Shown here: positions 1-7,279 of the stretch, one piece after another
How the letters are laid out: each line of letters opens with the position of its first letter
Numbering within the stretch: position 1 is the stretch's first letter
Notes under the pieces: model-generated
The model's database searches: none
What the model was told of the DNA's origin: nothing
The model's input: the letters and a program-made list of their open reading frames with translations, nothing else
Position numbers and translations under genes: made by a program
Source: an uncultured Terriglobus sp.
GTDB taxonomy: Bacteria > Acidobacteriota > Terriglobia > Terriglobales > Acidobacteriaceae
Reading direction: 5' to 3'
NCBI GenBank assembly: GCA_937871605.1
Contig: CALMRM010000085.1
Location: 1 to 13,390 of the forward strand
Length of the DNA: 13,390 nt

Positions 1-582
1 GTCCAGCAGTGAATTGAACAGGAAGCGGTCCAGCTGCGCCTCCGGCAGTGGATAGGTGCCCTCAAGCTCGATGGGGTTCTGCGTTGCCAGCACAAAGAAC
101 GGCGCAGGTAGCTGGTACACGTGACCGCGCACCGTGCAGCTGCGCTCCTGCATGGCTTCCAGCAGCGCGGCCTGCGTCTTGGGCGGTGTGCGGTTGATCT
201 CGTCGGCAAGTACCAGGTTGCCGAAGATGGGCCCATGCACAAAGGTCCACTTGCGATGCCCGGTGCTCGCGTCCTCCTCGATAATGTCGGTGCCGGTAAT
301 GTCCGACGGCATCAGGTCGGGCGTGAACTGGATGCGGCGAAACTGCATGCCGAGCGCCTCCGCCAGCGTGCGCACCATCAGCGTCTTGGCCGTGCCGGGC
401 ATGCCTGTCAGCAACACGTGGCCGCCCACGAAGAGCGCGATCAACACCTGGTCGACCACCTCGTCCTGCCCCACGATGACCTCGCGCACCTGCCGCACAA
501 TGCTCTCGCGCACCGCGTGAAATCGCTCGATATGCTGCTGTAGCTGTGCCGCGTCCGGCTGTAAATCGGTCCCTGTCGCCAT
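1..582 (-). CDS. MoxR family AAA+ ATPase (3' end beyond window)
   Basis: The 194 visible residues are the N-terminal ATPase core of a MoxR protein; the family is usually about 310-340 aa, so the helical lid and C-terminus lie beyond the left edge. Seen: Walker A GMPGTAKT at 60-67, Walker B LVLADE at 123-128, the MoxR-typical block NRTPPKTQAALLEAMQE at 130-146, sensor-1 Asn in ATQNP at 166-170, and an arginine-finger-like QLDRF at 183-187. MoxR ATPases are cytoplasmic chaperones that act with von Willebrand A (VWA) proteins; a VWA protein is encoded three genes upstream in the same transcript. The start is set by GAGAGG at 591-586, four bases from the ATG and overlapping the previous gene's stop, which suggests translational coupling. 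A DUF58 gene often follows moxR, but that would be outside the window. The family is certain; the client is inferred. Confidence 0.95.
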   Translation of the reverse strand, partial: MATGTDLQPDAAQLQQHIERFHAVRESIVRQVREVIVGQDEVVDQVLIALFVGGHVLLTGMPGTAKTLMVRTLAEALGMQFRRIQFTPDLMPSDITGTDIIEEDASTGHRKWTFVHGPIFGNLVLADEINRTPPKTQAALLEAMQERSCTVRGHVYQLPAPFFVLATQNPIELEGTYPLPEAQLDRFLFNSLLD

Positions 583-590
583 GCTTCCTC

Positions 591-2792
591 TCAGTTCGTT
601 GAGCCCTGTTGCAGCTGCAGCAGCAGCTTCTGTGCGGGGCGGTAGTCCGGCGCAGCCTCCAGCGCCAGCAGCACGGTCTCTTCCGCCTCTTTGCGCTTGC
701 CTGCCGCGAAGTACGCCTGTGCCAGGTTGTACTCCGCGCCTGCCTTGTCCAGTGGTGCAGAGGCGACTACCGCGTGATACTCGCGCACCGCGCCGTCATA
801 CTGCTTCTCCGCCAGCAAAAGGTCACCCAGGTGTTTGTGCAGATCGGCATCCTTGACCGGATAGATGTAGAGCACCCGCGTCAACGTCACAGCCGCGGCG
901 GCCTTGTCTCCTCCTGCCTCCTGCAACGAGGCCAGCCGCTTCAGCATCTCCGGCTGCGATCCACCCGCGTGTGCGTACGCAGTCAGCGTCGTCACCTCGC
1001 CGACACTGTCGCCCTTGTCGCGTTGGGCATCGGCCAGCATCGCATACGCGCTGGCTTCGCCCGTGTATTCCGGATAAAGAGCGATGACGGCAGGCGCCTG
1101 CGCTAACACCGTGCTCGCCTGCCCTGCCTGTGCGGCAGCCGCCAGCGCCTTCAGCTTGCCGCGCCACTCATCGAAGTGCGCCGCCTCCGCGCCGTACTTT
1201 TTATCGATCCACGCCAGGTACTGAGTGTCGAACACCTCAGGCGCAACACCCAGCACATCCTGCACAGTAGCAGCTGTCGACTTCTGCGCCGCATAGGCGT
1301 GCACCATGTCTAGCAGCTTGCCTTCACCGTACGTCTCGCTGATGTAATCGCACATGCTGCCCGCCTGAAAGTACGACACGATGACCTGTTGCGGGTAGTC
1401 CGGAAAGACAAAGCCACGGTCCAGCTTGAGCACAGGCAGTAACTTCTTGTCGCGGATCGCGGCGAGCACATCCGGCGTCACCCGATCGGCCCACTCCGGC
1501 TGGTGGTGGCCTTCCTCGTGGACGGCCAGCCCCTCGGTAAACCAGCGCGGCACCCGCTGGTTGGTGGCCGTAATGATGAACACGTGGCTCATCTCGTGCC
1601 ACAGCGTCGCACCCCAATTAAAGTCACCGGGCTTGCGACCGCTGGGGCTGTCCATGGCAACGACCTGACCGAATGTCACACCCAGCGCGCCCAGCCCCGG
1701 CATGCCCATGGTGCGCACCGCAAAGTCCTCATGGTTGGGGTACATCTCCACCTGCACCGGGCCGCTCAGAGTCATGCTGTACTTTTTCGAGTAGGTATCG
1801 AGAATGGCGTGCAGCTCGGCCTGCACATACGGTTCCAGTAGTTCGTTTTCCTTCTTATCGAGTTTGATAACCGTGGTCGGCTGACGTGTCGTGTCGAAGT
1901 TCTTAAAGCTGTCCAGCAGGCGCAGGCTGTTGACCGTGGCTGGATTGCGATAGCCGTTGTTGTAGGCGATCTCCAGCTCTTTCGCAGGTTCGTCCACCTC
2001 GCCCAGCCGCATCAGCGCGATACCGAGCGCGCTGTGCGCGGACCACAGCCGCGGGTCTGCTCCAACAGCCTTTCGCTCGTATGCGGCAGCATCGGTAAAG
2101 CGGTAGTGCAGCTCCAGGTGGTGCGCCACCTCCTGGTATGCCTCGCCGTCGTGGGGATTGACCGCGGCAATCCTCGCAAACCATGCATCGGCCGAACGGT
2201 CTGCAATCAGGTCGAGCGCGGCATGGATGGCCATGGCCTCGGTCGCTTCGCTGTCGAGCGCGAGTGCCTTGTCCGCCTCTGCAGCGGCAAGTTCACGGGT
2301 GTCGTTCTCCAGCGCGATACGCGCGGCAAGCTCGTGCGCGGCGGCCAGCTTCGGGTCGAGCGCCTCGGCTTTCGCAAGGTACTCATTCGCCTTGCCGTCG
2401 TACTCCTCAGCTGAGACAGTGGCAAGACCCAGGTATGCACCGGCACGATTCGGGTCCTGAGAAAGCGCCTCACGGAAGAGGTTCACCGCCTCCGGATTGT
2501 TGAAGCGCTCGTGGAAGAGCGTACCCCAGCGCACCTTTACCAGCGCAGGCGCGCCCGCCTCTGCTGCGGCAGACCGGAAGCTCTCATTCGCGTTCTGCCA
2601 ATCCTCCAGTCCCCAGAACCCCTCAGCACGCGCGTACGCGTCAGCACTCCGCGTCAGTTGCGTGAAGCACGCCTCTGCCTGTGGCTGCTGCCCGTGGCGG
2701 TGCAGCGTCCAGCATGCCTGCGGTGACGGTGCAGCGTGCGCGGCACCAGAACACAGCAGGAGGAGGGCAGAGAGCGAAGCAGCGCGCATCAT
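591..2792 (-). CDS. Exported TPR protein with HExxH zinc-peptidase (gluzincin/peptidase MA-like) domain
   Basis: A 733-residue protein. Residues 1-20 form a Sec signal peptide (hydrophobic core, AHA-A cleavage-like end), so it acts in the periplasm or at the surface. Residues about 40-285 are TPR-like helical repeats. The catalytic core follows: HEMSH at 399-403 gives two zinc-binding histidines and the catalytic Glu400, and WFTEG at 417-421 gives a third ligand, Glu420, 17 residues on. This matches the gluzincin / peptidase MA pattern with an EGLA-type third-ligand motif. Residues about 560-733 are more TPR repeats. The zinc ligands look intact, so it is probably an active metallopeptidase; the substrate is unknown. 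Its ATG overlaps the preceding stop as ATGA, with GGGAG ten bases upstream; a second ATG one codon later is less well spaced. The moxR start follows eight bases after its stop. Confidence 0.87.
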   Translation of the reverse strand: MMRAASLSALLLLCSGAAHAAPSPQACWTLHRHGQQPQAEACFTQLTRSADAYARAEGFWGLEDWQNANESFRSAAAEAGAPALVKVRWGTLFHERFNNPEAVNLFREALSQDPNRAGAYLGLATVSAEEYDGKANEYLAKAEALDPKLAAAHELAARIALENDTRELAAAEADKALALDSEATEAMAIHAALDLIADRSADAWFARIAAVNPHDGEAYQEVAHHLELHYRFTDAAAYERKAVGADPRLWSAHSALGIALMRLGEVDEPAKELEIAYNNGYRNPATVNSLRLLDSFKNFDTTRQPTTVIKLDKKENELLEPYVQAELHAILDTYSKKYSMTLSGPVQVEMYPNHEDFAVRTMGMPGLGALGVTFGQVVAMDSPSGRKPGDFNWGATLWHEMSHVFIITATNQRVPRWFTEGLAVHEEGHHQPEWADRVTPDVLAAIRDKKLLPVLKLDRGFVFPDYPQQVIVSYFQAGSMCDYISETYGEGKLLDMVHAYAAQKSTAATVQDVLGVAPEVFDTQYLAWIDKKYGAEAAHFDEWRGKLKALAAAAQAGQASTVLAQAPAVIALYPEYTGEASAYAMLADAQRDKGDSVGEVTTLTAYAHAGGSQPEMLKRLASLQEAGGDKAAAAVTLTRVLYIYPVKDADLHKHLGDLLLAEKQYDGAVREYHAVVASAPLDKAGAEYNLAQAYFAAGKRKEAEETVLLALEAAPDYRPAQKLLLQLQQGSTN

Positions 2793-3712
2793 TTGTCCAG
2801 TTCTCCCTGCACCCGCGCCAGCTCCACTAGCGCCGCGGTTAGTTGCTGGCGGTAGTCGCCGGGGTCCATCGCCGCCTTGCCATATTTCAGCGCGTCGATC
2901 TTCGATTCCAGCGCCTCTTTTCTTGCCAGGAGCGCCCCCTTCGCAGGGTCGGCCGCAGCAGCACCTGCGCTGCCCAGGCGCAGGATGGTTAGGCTGCTTA
3001 ACATCTGGCCTTGGCCGTTGCCCGCTTCGCGCACGGGCTCACCACGGCCCGTGTCGTCAAACACGGCGTGCTCCGTGGCCAGCCGCTTCTGCTCGTCATA
3101 GAAGGCAGCAGTCTTTTTCGCGGCGTAGGCGTAGGCTTCCATTGCGGTGAGTGTCTCGTTCTTGTCCGTGTCTGCCGCGGGGTCCTGCAGCGCTTCTATC
3201 CAGTACCGCGCGAAGACCGTGGCATTCTTTTCCGTGCCGGACTTGGTGGCTGTAATCACGGCGCGCCCCGGCCGCTCCAACGCAGCCACCGCACCACCGC
3301 TGGCGCTGGTGGTATCCACCACCAACTGACGCTTTGCCGGGATGCGGTCGCACAGTGCGGCCAGGTCCGCGGCTGAGAGGTCCGGGCCGGGTAGGTTGAA
3401 TTTGTACTCCGTGCCATCGAACGATCCGTGCCCGATCAGGGTCAACACAAACTCATCCCCAGCCGTGCTGCTTTGCGCAACCGTGGCAAGCGTGATGCGC
3501 ACCTGTGCCGCCGTGGCCTGCGCGCCCGTCAGCGTGTAAACGTGCGCCGCGGCACCCGCTGCGCGGAACACCTTGTCGAGGTCATGCGCCTCCCCCGTAA
3601 AGCGCTGCTCGTACTCCGGCGCGCCGCCCAGCCCCGCCACCGTCACGTAGTACGTAGCCGCGGAGGCGTTGAGAGTGCACAGCATGCATAGAAGCACCGC
3701 AAGCCGTCTCAT
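2789..3712 (-). CDS. Exported caspase-like (C13/CD-clan fold) protein lacking the expected catalytic cysteine
   Basis: A 307-residue protein starting with a signal peptide (MRRLAVLLCMLCTLNASAA, cleavage near residue 19). The N-terminal two thirds resemble the caspase/legumain fold: a strand with a catalytic-type His in LIGHGS at 92-97, then the strand RQLVVDTTSASGG at 118-130. In CD-clan peptidases such as C13 that second motif is D-x-C-x-S-G; here Ser126 sits where the Cys should be, and the nearest Cys (111) is in a helix. The protein is therefore either a pseudo-enzyme or uses serine. The C-terminus from about 235 is Ala/Lys-rich and probably helical. The start at 3712 was chosen because it overlaps the upstream stop as ATGA and begins exactly at a signal peptide; an upstream in-frame ATG at 3793 would lie inside the preceding gene and spoil the signal. 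Fold assignment is by motif only. Confidence 0.8.
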   Translation of the reverse strand: MRRLAVLLCMLCTLNASAATYYVTVAGLGGAPEYEQRFTGEAHDLDKVFRAAGAAAHVYTLTGAQATAAQVRITLATVAQSSTAGDEFVLTLIGHGSFDGTEYKFNLPGPDLSAADLAALCDRIPAKRQLVVDTTSASGGAVAALERPGRAVITATKSGTEKNATVFARYWIEALQDPAADTDKNETLTAMEAYAYAAKKTAAFYDEQKRLATEHAVFDDTGRGEPVREAGNGQGQMLSSLTILRLGSAGAAAADPAKGALLARKEALESKIDALKYGKAAMDPGDYRQQLTAALVELARVQGELDK

Positions 3713-6018
3713 ACGATGCCCCACTTCCGTCGCAGCAGCCACTCCGCCGCAGGCAGGCTCAGCAGCAGCAGAAAGACAATGGGCATGTTCCAAAGCTCCT
3801 TCACGCTGCGCACTGAAATTCCCGCCTCCGAATAGGAAATGTCACGCGGCAGGTTCTTGGCAGTCGCAGCGGTCCACGCCTGGCCGCCGGTATCGCGCGC
3901 CAGTTGGTCCAGCAGTGTGCGGTTCGCTTCGCGGTGGAAGTTTTCTGCCACGCCGTCTTCGCGCTGAAAAGTCAAGACATCCTCACCCAGCTTCCCAGGC
4001 TTGCTGCCCGCGGCATCCGCAGTGATTTCGGCCAGGTACGAGCCCGGCTTCTCCGCCGTGTACGCAGCGGTGTACAGCCCCGGTGTCTCCTGTGACGGCA
4101 TCATCTCCAGCACGGCATTTACACCGGCAGGACCGATGATGTGCGCCGACACATGCGCGTCCGGTGCGGCGTGAAACTGCCGGTCATGCACCTGCGCGGA
4201 GAGGTCGATGTGCCCCTGATCCGACAGCGTACGCGCCGACGCCGACACGGTCACCGGCCCGGGCGTGTCGGCCACCAGCCAGCGCAGCAGCTGCTGCCAA
4301 AACAGGTTGTGCGACGGATCTCCCAGCTTCTCCAGCATCTGCCAGCGCCACGTGCCGCCACTCGCCAGGATGGCCGTGCGCCCGCTGCCATAGTTCTCCG
4401 TAATCAGCAGCGGCATGCGCTTGCGTCCGCCCGTCATTTCTGCCAGCACGGTTGCACCCGGACGCGGCGTACCGGGGTCTTCGTAGTCGGCCAGATAGGC
4501 CAGCTTGCGCCACCGCTCCGCGTTTTTTTGCGGATCCTCCAGCAGGCGCACTGTGGGGCTGTCAATGCCCTGTTGCGTCAAACTCACGGTCGCCGGGTCA
4601 CGATGAAAGTTGTTGCGGCCCGCAGGCAGAAACGTGGGTAGCAGGTCGCCAAGACTCGACGCACCCCACGCACCATCACTCAGCGAAGCGCGCCCGCCCA
4701 GGAACAGAATGCCGCCGCCACGCCGGTCCACATACTCACGCAACAGCTCCTGCTGAAGCGGCGTGAAGTAGCTCGCATCCACCGATCCGATGATGATGCC
4801 GCTGTACTGAAACAGGTCCTCCGCCTTTACCGGAAAGCCGTCCGCAAGCTCGTCCGGGCTGTTGATGCCCTGCCGGTAAATCTTGTTTTCGCTCGTGCGC
4901 AGCATCGACACGATCTGCACCGAAGGGTCCTCCTCCTCCGCGCGGCGCAGAAAACGGAACTGCCAGCGCGGCTCACCCTCCACGTACAGGATGCGGCGCT
5001 TCCCGTCGCTCACCAGCACGGGCCGCGTCAGCGCGTTGTTGTCGCGGTTCTCCTCGCCCGGCAGCGTTTCCACGGAGAAGCGCAGCGTCTTGGCGCCAGC
5101 CGCACCGGCAGAAAAGAACAGCGGCTCCGTCTGGATGACACCCGGCGCGCCCAGCGTCACGTCGTGCACGGCAATGGCCTTATCGCCGTCGCGCACGGTG
5201 ATGGTGGCGTGCGTGTTGGTGTAGCCATGCTGCTGAAGGCTGACAGTAGCAGCCAGCCGCGCGTTTGCCACCGCGCTCGCTGCAACGCTGACGTCCTCCA
5301 GCTCCACATCGTGTGACGCCTCGCTCGACCCAAACGCAACCGTGTGCACCGGCATCCGGCGGCTACGCAGCGCCTGCAGGGCCGCGAGACCGATGGAGGA
5401 ACCGGAACCAACACCACCCGAGTTCTCGCTGCCGTCCGTCAGCAGCACCACCGCGCCCACAGGCAGGTCACTGGTCTGCTCGGTCAGTTGCTGCAGTCCG
5501 TCGCTGATGTGGGTCGCAGCCGCAGCGGGCGTAACCATGCTGAGCGACTCCACCTTGTTCAAGCCGCCATTCAGCGTGTATAGACGCGTGCGAAAGCGCT
5601 TGTTCAATCCGTCCAGCACACCGCTTTGCAGCGTGTTCAATGCGGCGGTTTCACGCGGCTTGCCGTCCGCATCCGGCGTGGCCATGCTCTTGGAGTTGTC
5701 CACCACCACAGCGATGATGTTCTGCTGCGAACTCAATTCTGCCACCGACATCGCAGGCTGCCACACCAGTACCAACAGCAGGGCAACCAGAGCGCCCTGC
5801 AACGCCCACAGCACCCATGCACGCCGTGTGCTTAGCCGTACTGCGTCGCCCTGTGTCTCTACCGCGGCACGCTTCAGCCGGTACTGGATCAGCACCGCCA
5901 GCCCCGCAACGGATAGCACGATCAGCACGACGAGCAACCACGCAGGCCAGCCGCTCAGGAACACGAAGTGCCCCTTGGTGAAGACCGGCAGCGAGTACTT
6001 GAACAGCAGCGAAAACAT
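3709..6018 (-). CDS. Membrane-anchored VWA protein with glutamine-amidotransferase-like domain
   Basis: A 769-residue protein. Two transmembrane helices lie near the N-terminus (about 24-46 and 67-87) and one at the C-terminus (about 746-763), ending in the basic stretch LLRRKWG. Between them is a von Willebrand A domain with a MIDAS metal site DNSKS at 107-111 and a second acidic loop LLTDGSE at 192-198. After a beta-rich segment comes a class I glutamine-amidotransferase-like fold (about 340-460, strands RRILYVEG, SGIIIGSVD, GGGILFLGG) with no cysteine at the nucleophile elbow, so it is probably non-catalytic and used for binding. The layout resembles BatA/aerotolerance-type and YfbK-like VWA proteins. 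It is the likely partner of the MoxR ATPase. The bulk should face the periplasm. The start has no strong Shine-Dalgarno; AAAGGG is about 16 bases upstream. Confidence 0.85.
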   Translation of the reverse strand: MFSLLFKYSLPVFTKGHFVFLSGWPAWLLVVLIVLSVAGLAVLIQYRLKRAAVETQGDAVRLSTRRAWVLWALQGALVALLLVLVWQPAMSVAELSSQQNIIAVVVDNSKSMATPDADGKPRETAALNTLQSGVLDGLNKRFRTRLYTLNGGLNKVESLSMVTPAAAATHISDGLQQLTEQTSDLPVGAVVLLTDGSENSGGVGSGSSIGLAALQALRSRRMPVHTVAFGSSEASHDVELEDVSVAASAVANARLAATVSLQQHGYTNTHATITVRDGDKAIAVHDVTLGAPGVIQTEPLFFSAGAAGAKTLRFSVETLPGEENRDNNALTRPVLVSDGKRRILYVEGEPRWQFRFLRRAEEEDPSVQIVSMLRTSENKIYRQGINSPDELADGFPVKAEDLFQYSGIIIGSVDASYFTPLQQELLREYVDRRGGGILFLGGRASLSDGAWGASSLGDLLPTFLPAGRNNFHRDPATVSLTQQGIDSPTVRLLEDPQKNAERWRKLAYLADYEDPGTPRPGATVLAEMTGGRKRMPLLITENYGSGRTAILASGGTWRWQMLEKLGDPSHNLFWQQLLRWLVADTPGPVTVSASARTLSDQGHIDLSAQVHDRQFHAAPDAHVSAHIIGPAGVNAVLEMMPSQETPGLYTAAYTAEKPGSYLAEITADAAGSKPGKLGEDVLTFQREDGVAENFHREANRTLLDQLARDTGGQAWTAATAKNLPRDISYSEAGISVRSVKELWNMPIVFLLLLSLPAAEWLLRRKWGIV

Positions 6019-6040
6019 GCGGCGGAACGCAATACCCTTT

Positions 6041-6147
6041 CGTCATCCTGAGCGGAGCGCAAAGCGCGTAGTCGAAGGACCTGCTTTCCTTCAGCGGATA
6101 CCGTACGTTCGAAGGAAAGCAGGTCCTTCGCTGCGCTCAGGATGACG
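6041..6147. repeat. Large palindromic intergenic element (REP/MITE-like)
   Basis: The left arm at 6041-6092 and right arm at 6111-6147 are inverted copies: 36 of 37 bases of the right arm match, with one extra 15-base block (6060-6074) in the left arm. The loop is 18 bases. Each arm starts with CGTCATCCTGAGCG and holds AAGGACCTGC. It fills most of the 175-bp gap between the DUF4159 gene and the VWA gene and would fold into a very stable hairpin in either transcript. I associate this phrase with dispersed intergenic repeats in Terriglobia genomes (from memory, not searched). There is no T-run immediately after the arms on the minus strand, so it is not a textbook terminator, although it could attenuate transcription or protect the upstream mRNA end. 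Confidence 0.8.
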
Positions 6148-6193
6148 ATCTACAACGGTGCGGCGATCGCCAGGATTGCGTGCATGCACTGTC

Positions 6194-7012
6194 TCAGTGC
6201 GTCATGCCGTACAGAATGTAATCGAGCCCCACGCGAAAGGCCATGGAGGCAAACTGTTCCGGATAGTTCGGGTCGTCCGCCCACTCCCACGCGTCGCCCA
6301 GGTGCATGTTGTGACAAATGGCGACCATGATGCGCCCATCGCTGTCACGAATCGCGCGCCACTTCGGTTGGTAGCCGTCCTTCTCATAGGTGCGATTCGT
6401 GCGGATGTAGTGCTCGCCCGGGATCTGCATTTTGCTGTCCACGTCATACAGCGTGTGAAAGATTTCGTCGTTGTCCTGCAGGTCCTCGATGGGCCGGTCG
6501 GGCAGCACCTGGCGCATGCCCAGCATGAAGTTTTCCCAATCCTTGGTGCCGTGAAAGTCGTCCACCATCAGAAAGCCGCCCTTCAGCAGGTATTCGCGCA
6601 GCCGCTTCGCCTCGTCATCCGTAAAGCTCCACGTCTGCACCTGCACGGCGTAGATCCACGGGTAGTTGAAGATGTCGTCGGAGTCGAGCCGCACCACCTG
6701 CTCGGTGGGCCTGCCGTCGATGCGCGTCAGCCGGTGCATGGCCACCAGGAACTGCCGGTCGGCCTTGGGGTAGTCGCGCGACCACGAGGTGCGGCCCCAG
6801 TAGCCGCCGCCGTAGCTGCCATAGCTCTGCATGCTGCTGGTGTACGCCAGGCGCGACCAGTAGAACTCGCTCTTTACGTTGGTGGAACTCTCTGCGTTGC
6901 CAAAGCCGAAGTCGCCCACCCGCTGAAAGGCATGGAGCCGCACCGCACACAGCAGCGCGCCGCAGCACAGGCCCGCCGTGGCAAAGACAAAGGCAAGGCG
7001 CGAAAGCTTCAT
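6194..7012 (-). CDS. Exported DUF4159 domain protein
   Basis: A 272-residue protein with a signal peptide (about 1-28, ending AVRLHA). After a Tyr/Gly/Ser-rich stretch at 57-75 the rest is one DUF4159 domain, recognised by NYPWIYAVQ at 116-124, the helix KRLREYLLKGGFLMVDDFHG at 136-155, and the C-terminal ICHNMHLGD at 212-220 followed by a run of aromatic and acidic residues. DUF4159 has a Rossmann/GATase-like core; its biochemical role is not established. In many genomes it lies beside MoxR/DUF58/VWA genes, as here, so it is probably part of the same envelope complex. It is first in the cluster and separated from the rest by the palindrome at 6041-6147. The start is supported by the signal peptide; the best Shine-Dalgarno-like bases are a G-run about 10 bases upstream and weak. 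Confidence 0.85.
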   Translation of the reverse strand: MKLSRLAFVFATAGLCCGALLCAVRLHAFQRVGDFGFGNAESSTNVKSEFYWSRLAYTSSMQSYGSYGGGYWGRTSWSRDYPKADRQFLVAMHRLTRIDGRPTEQVVRLDSDDIFNYPWIYAVQVQTWSFTDDEAKRLREYLLKGGFLMVDDFHGTKDWENFMLGMRQVLPDRPIEDLQDNDEIFHTLYDVDSKMQIPGEHYIRTNRTYEKDGYQPKWRAIRDSDGRIMVAICHNMHLGDAWEWADDPNYPEQFASMAFRVGLDYILYGMTH

Positions 7013-7279
7013 GGGACAGGACCCCTCAGCGTGCGGTGTGCGGTGAGACTACCAGAGTTCGCGTGCGTCTACCCAGTGAGACGGACAACAGTGCTGGATG
7101 GACGAACCAGCGGCGCACTTGTTTGCAGCGGGCTCGAAGTGGCCATAGCAACCGGCTTGTCCGGCGCGTTTGTGGCGTGAGACCATGCCTTCATCTCCGC
7201 ATGCGTGCCTGCGCAAAAGCCAGGAACGCAGAGGGCGCAAAGGTCTCGCAGAGGGCGCAAAGATTCCCATGGAGTCGGC
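7013..7279. promoter_or_regulatory. Divergent intergenic region between DUF4159 and multicopper oxidase genes
   Basis: This 267-bp gap must hold the promoters for the minus-strand envelope cluster and the plus-strand oxidase. I cannot place either promoter with confidence. The best minus-strand candidate is an extended -10-like TGGTAGTCT at about 7046-7054 with no clear -35 box. No coding region is credible: an in-frame ATG at 7205 upstream of the oxidase lacks a ribosome binding site and would spoil its Tat signal. Confidence 0.4.
7227..7266. repeat. 20-bp tandem duplication in the oxidase 5' leader
   Basis: Two adjacent 20-bp units (7227-7246 and 7247-7266) share their first 16 bases exactly (CGCAGAGGGCGCAAAG) and then diverge. 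The second unit ends four bases before the Shine-Dalgarno GGAG of the multicopper oxidase, so the duplication lies in its leader or core promoter. Similar CGCAGAGG-type runs occur as low-complexity intergenic filler in other bacteria, so it may be neutral. Confidence 0.7.

Noticed and set aside
6158..7180. A 340-codon plus-strand open frame over the DUF4159 gene
   Set aside because: It is antisense to a clearly recognisable gene, with no recognisable domain and a His/Val/Arg-rich composition typical of a reverse-strand shadow.
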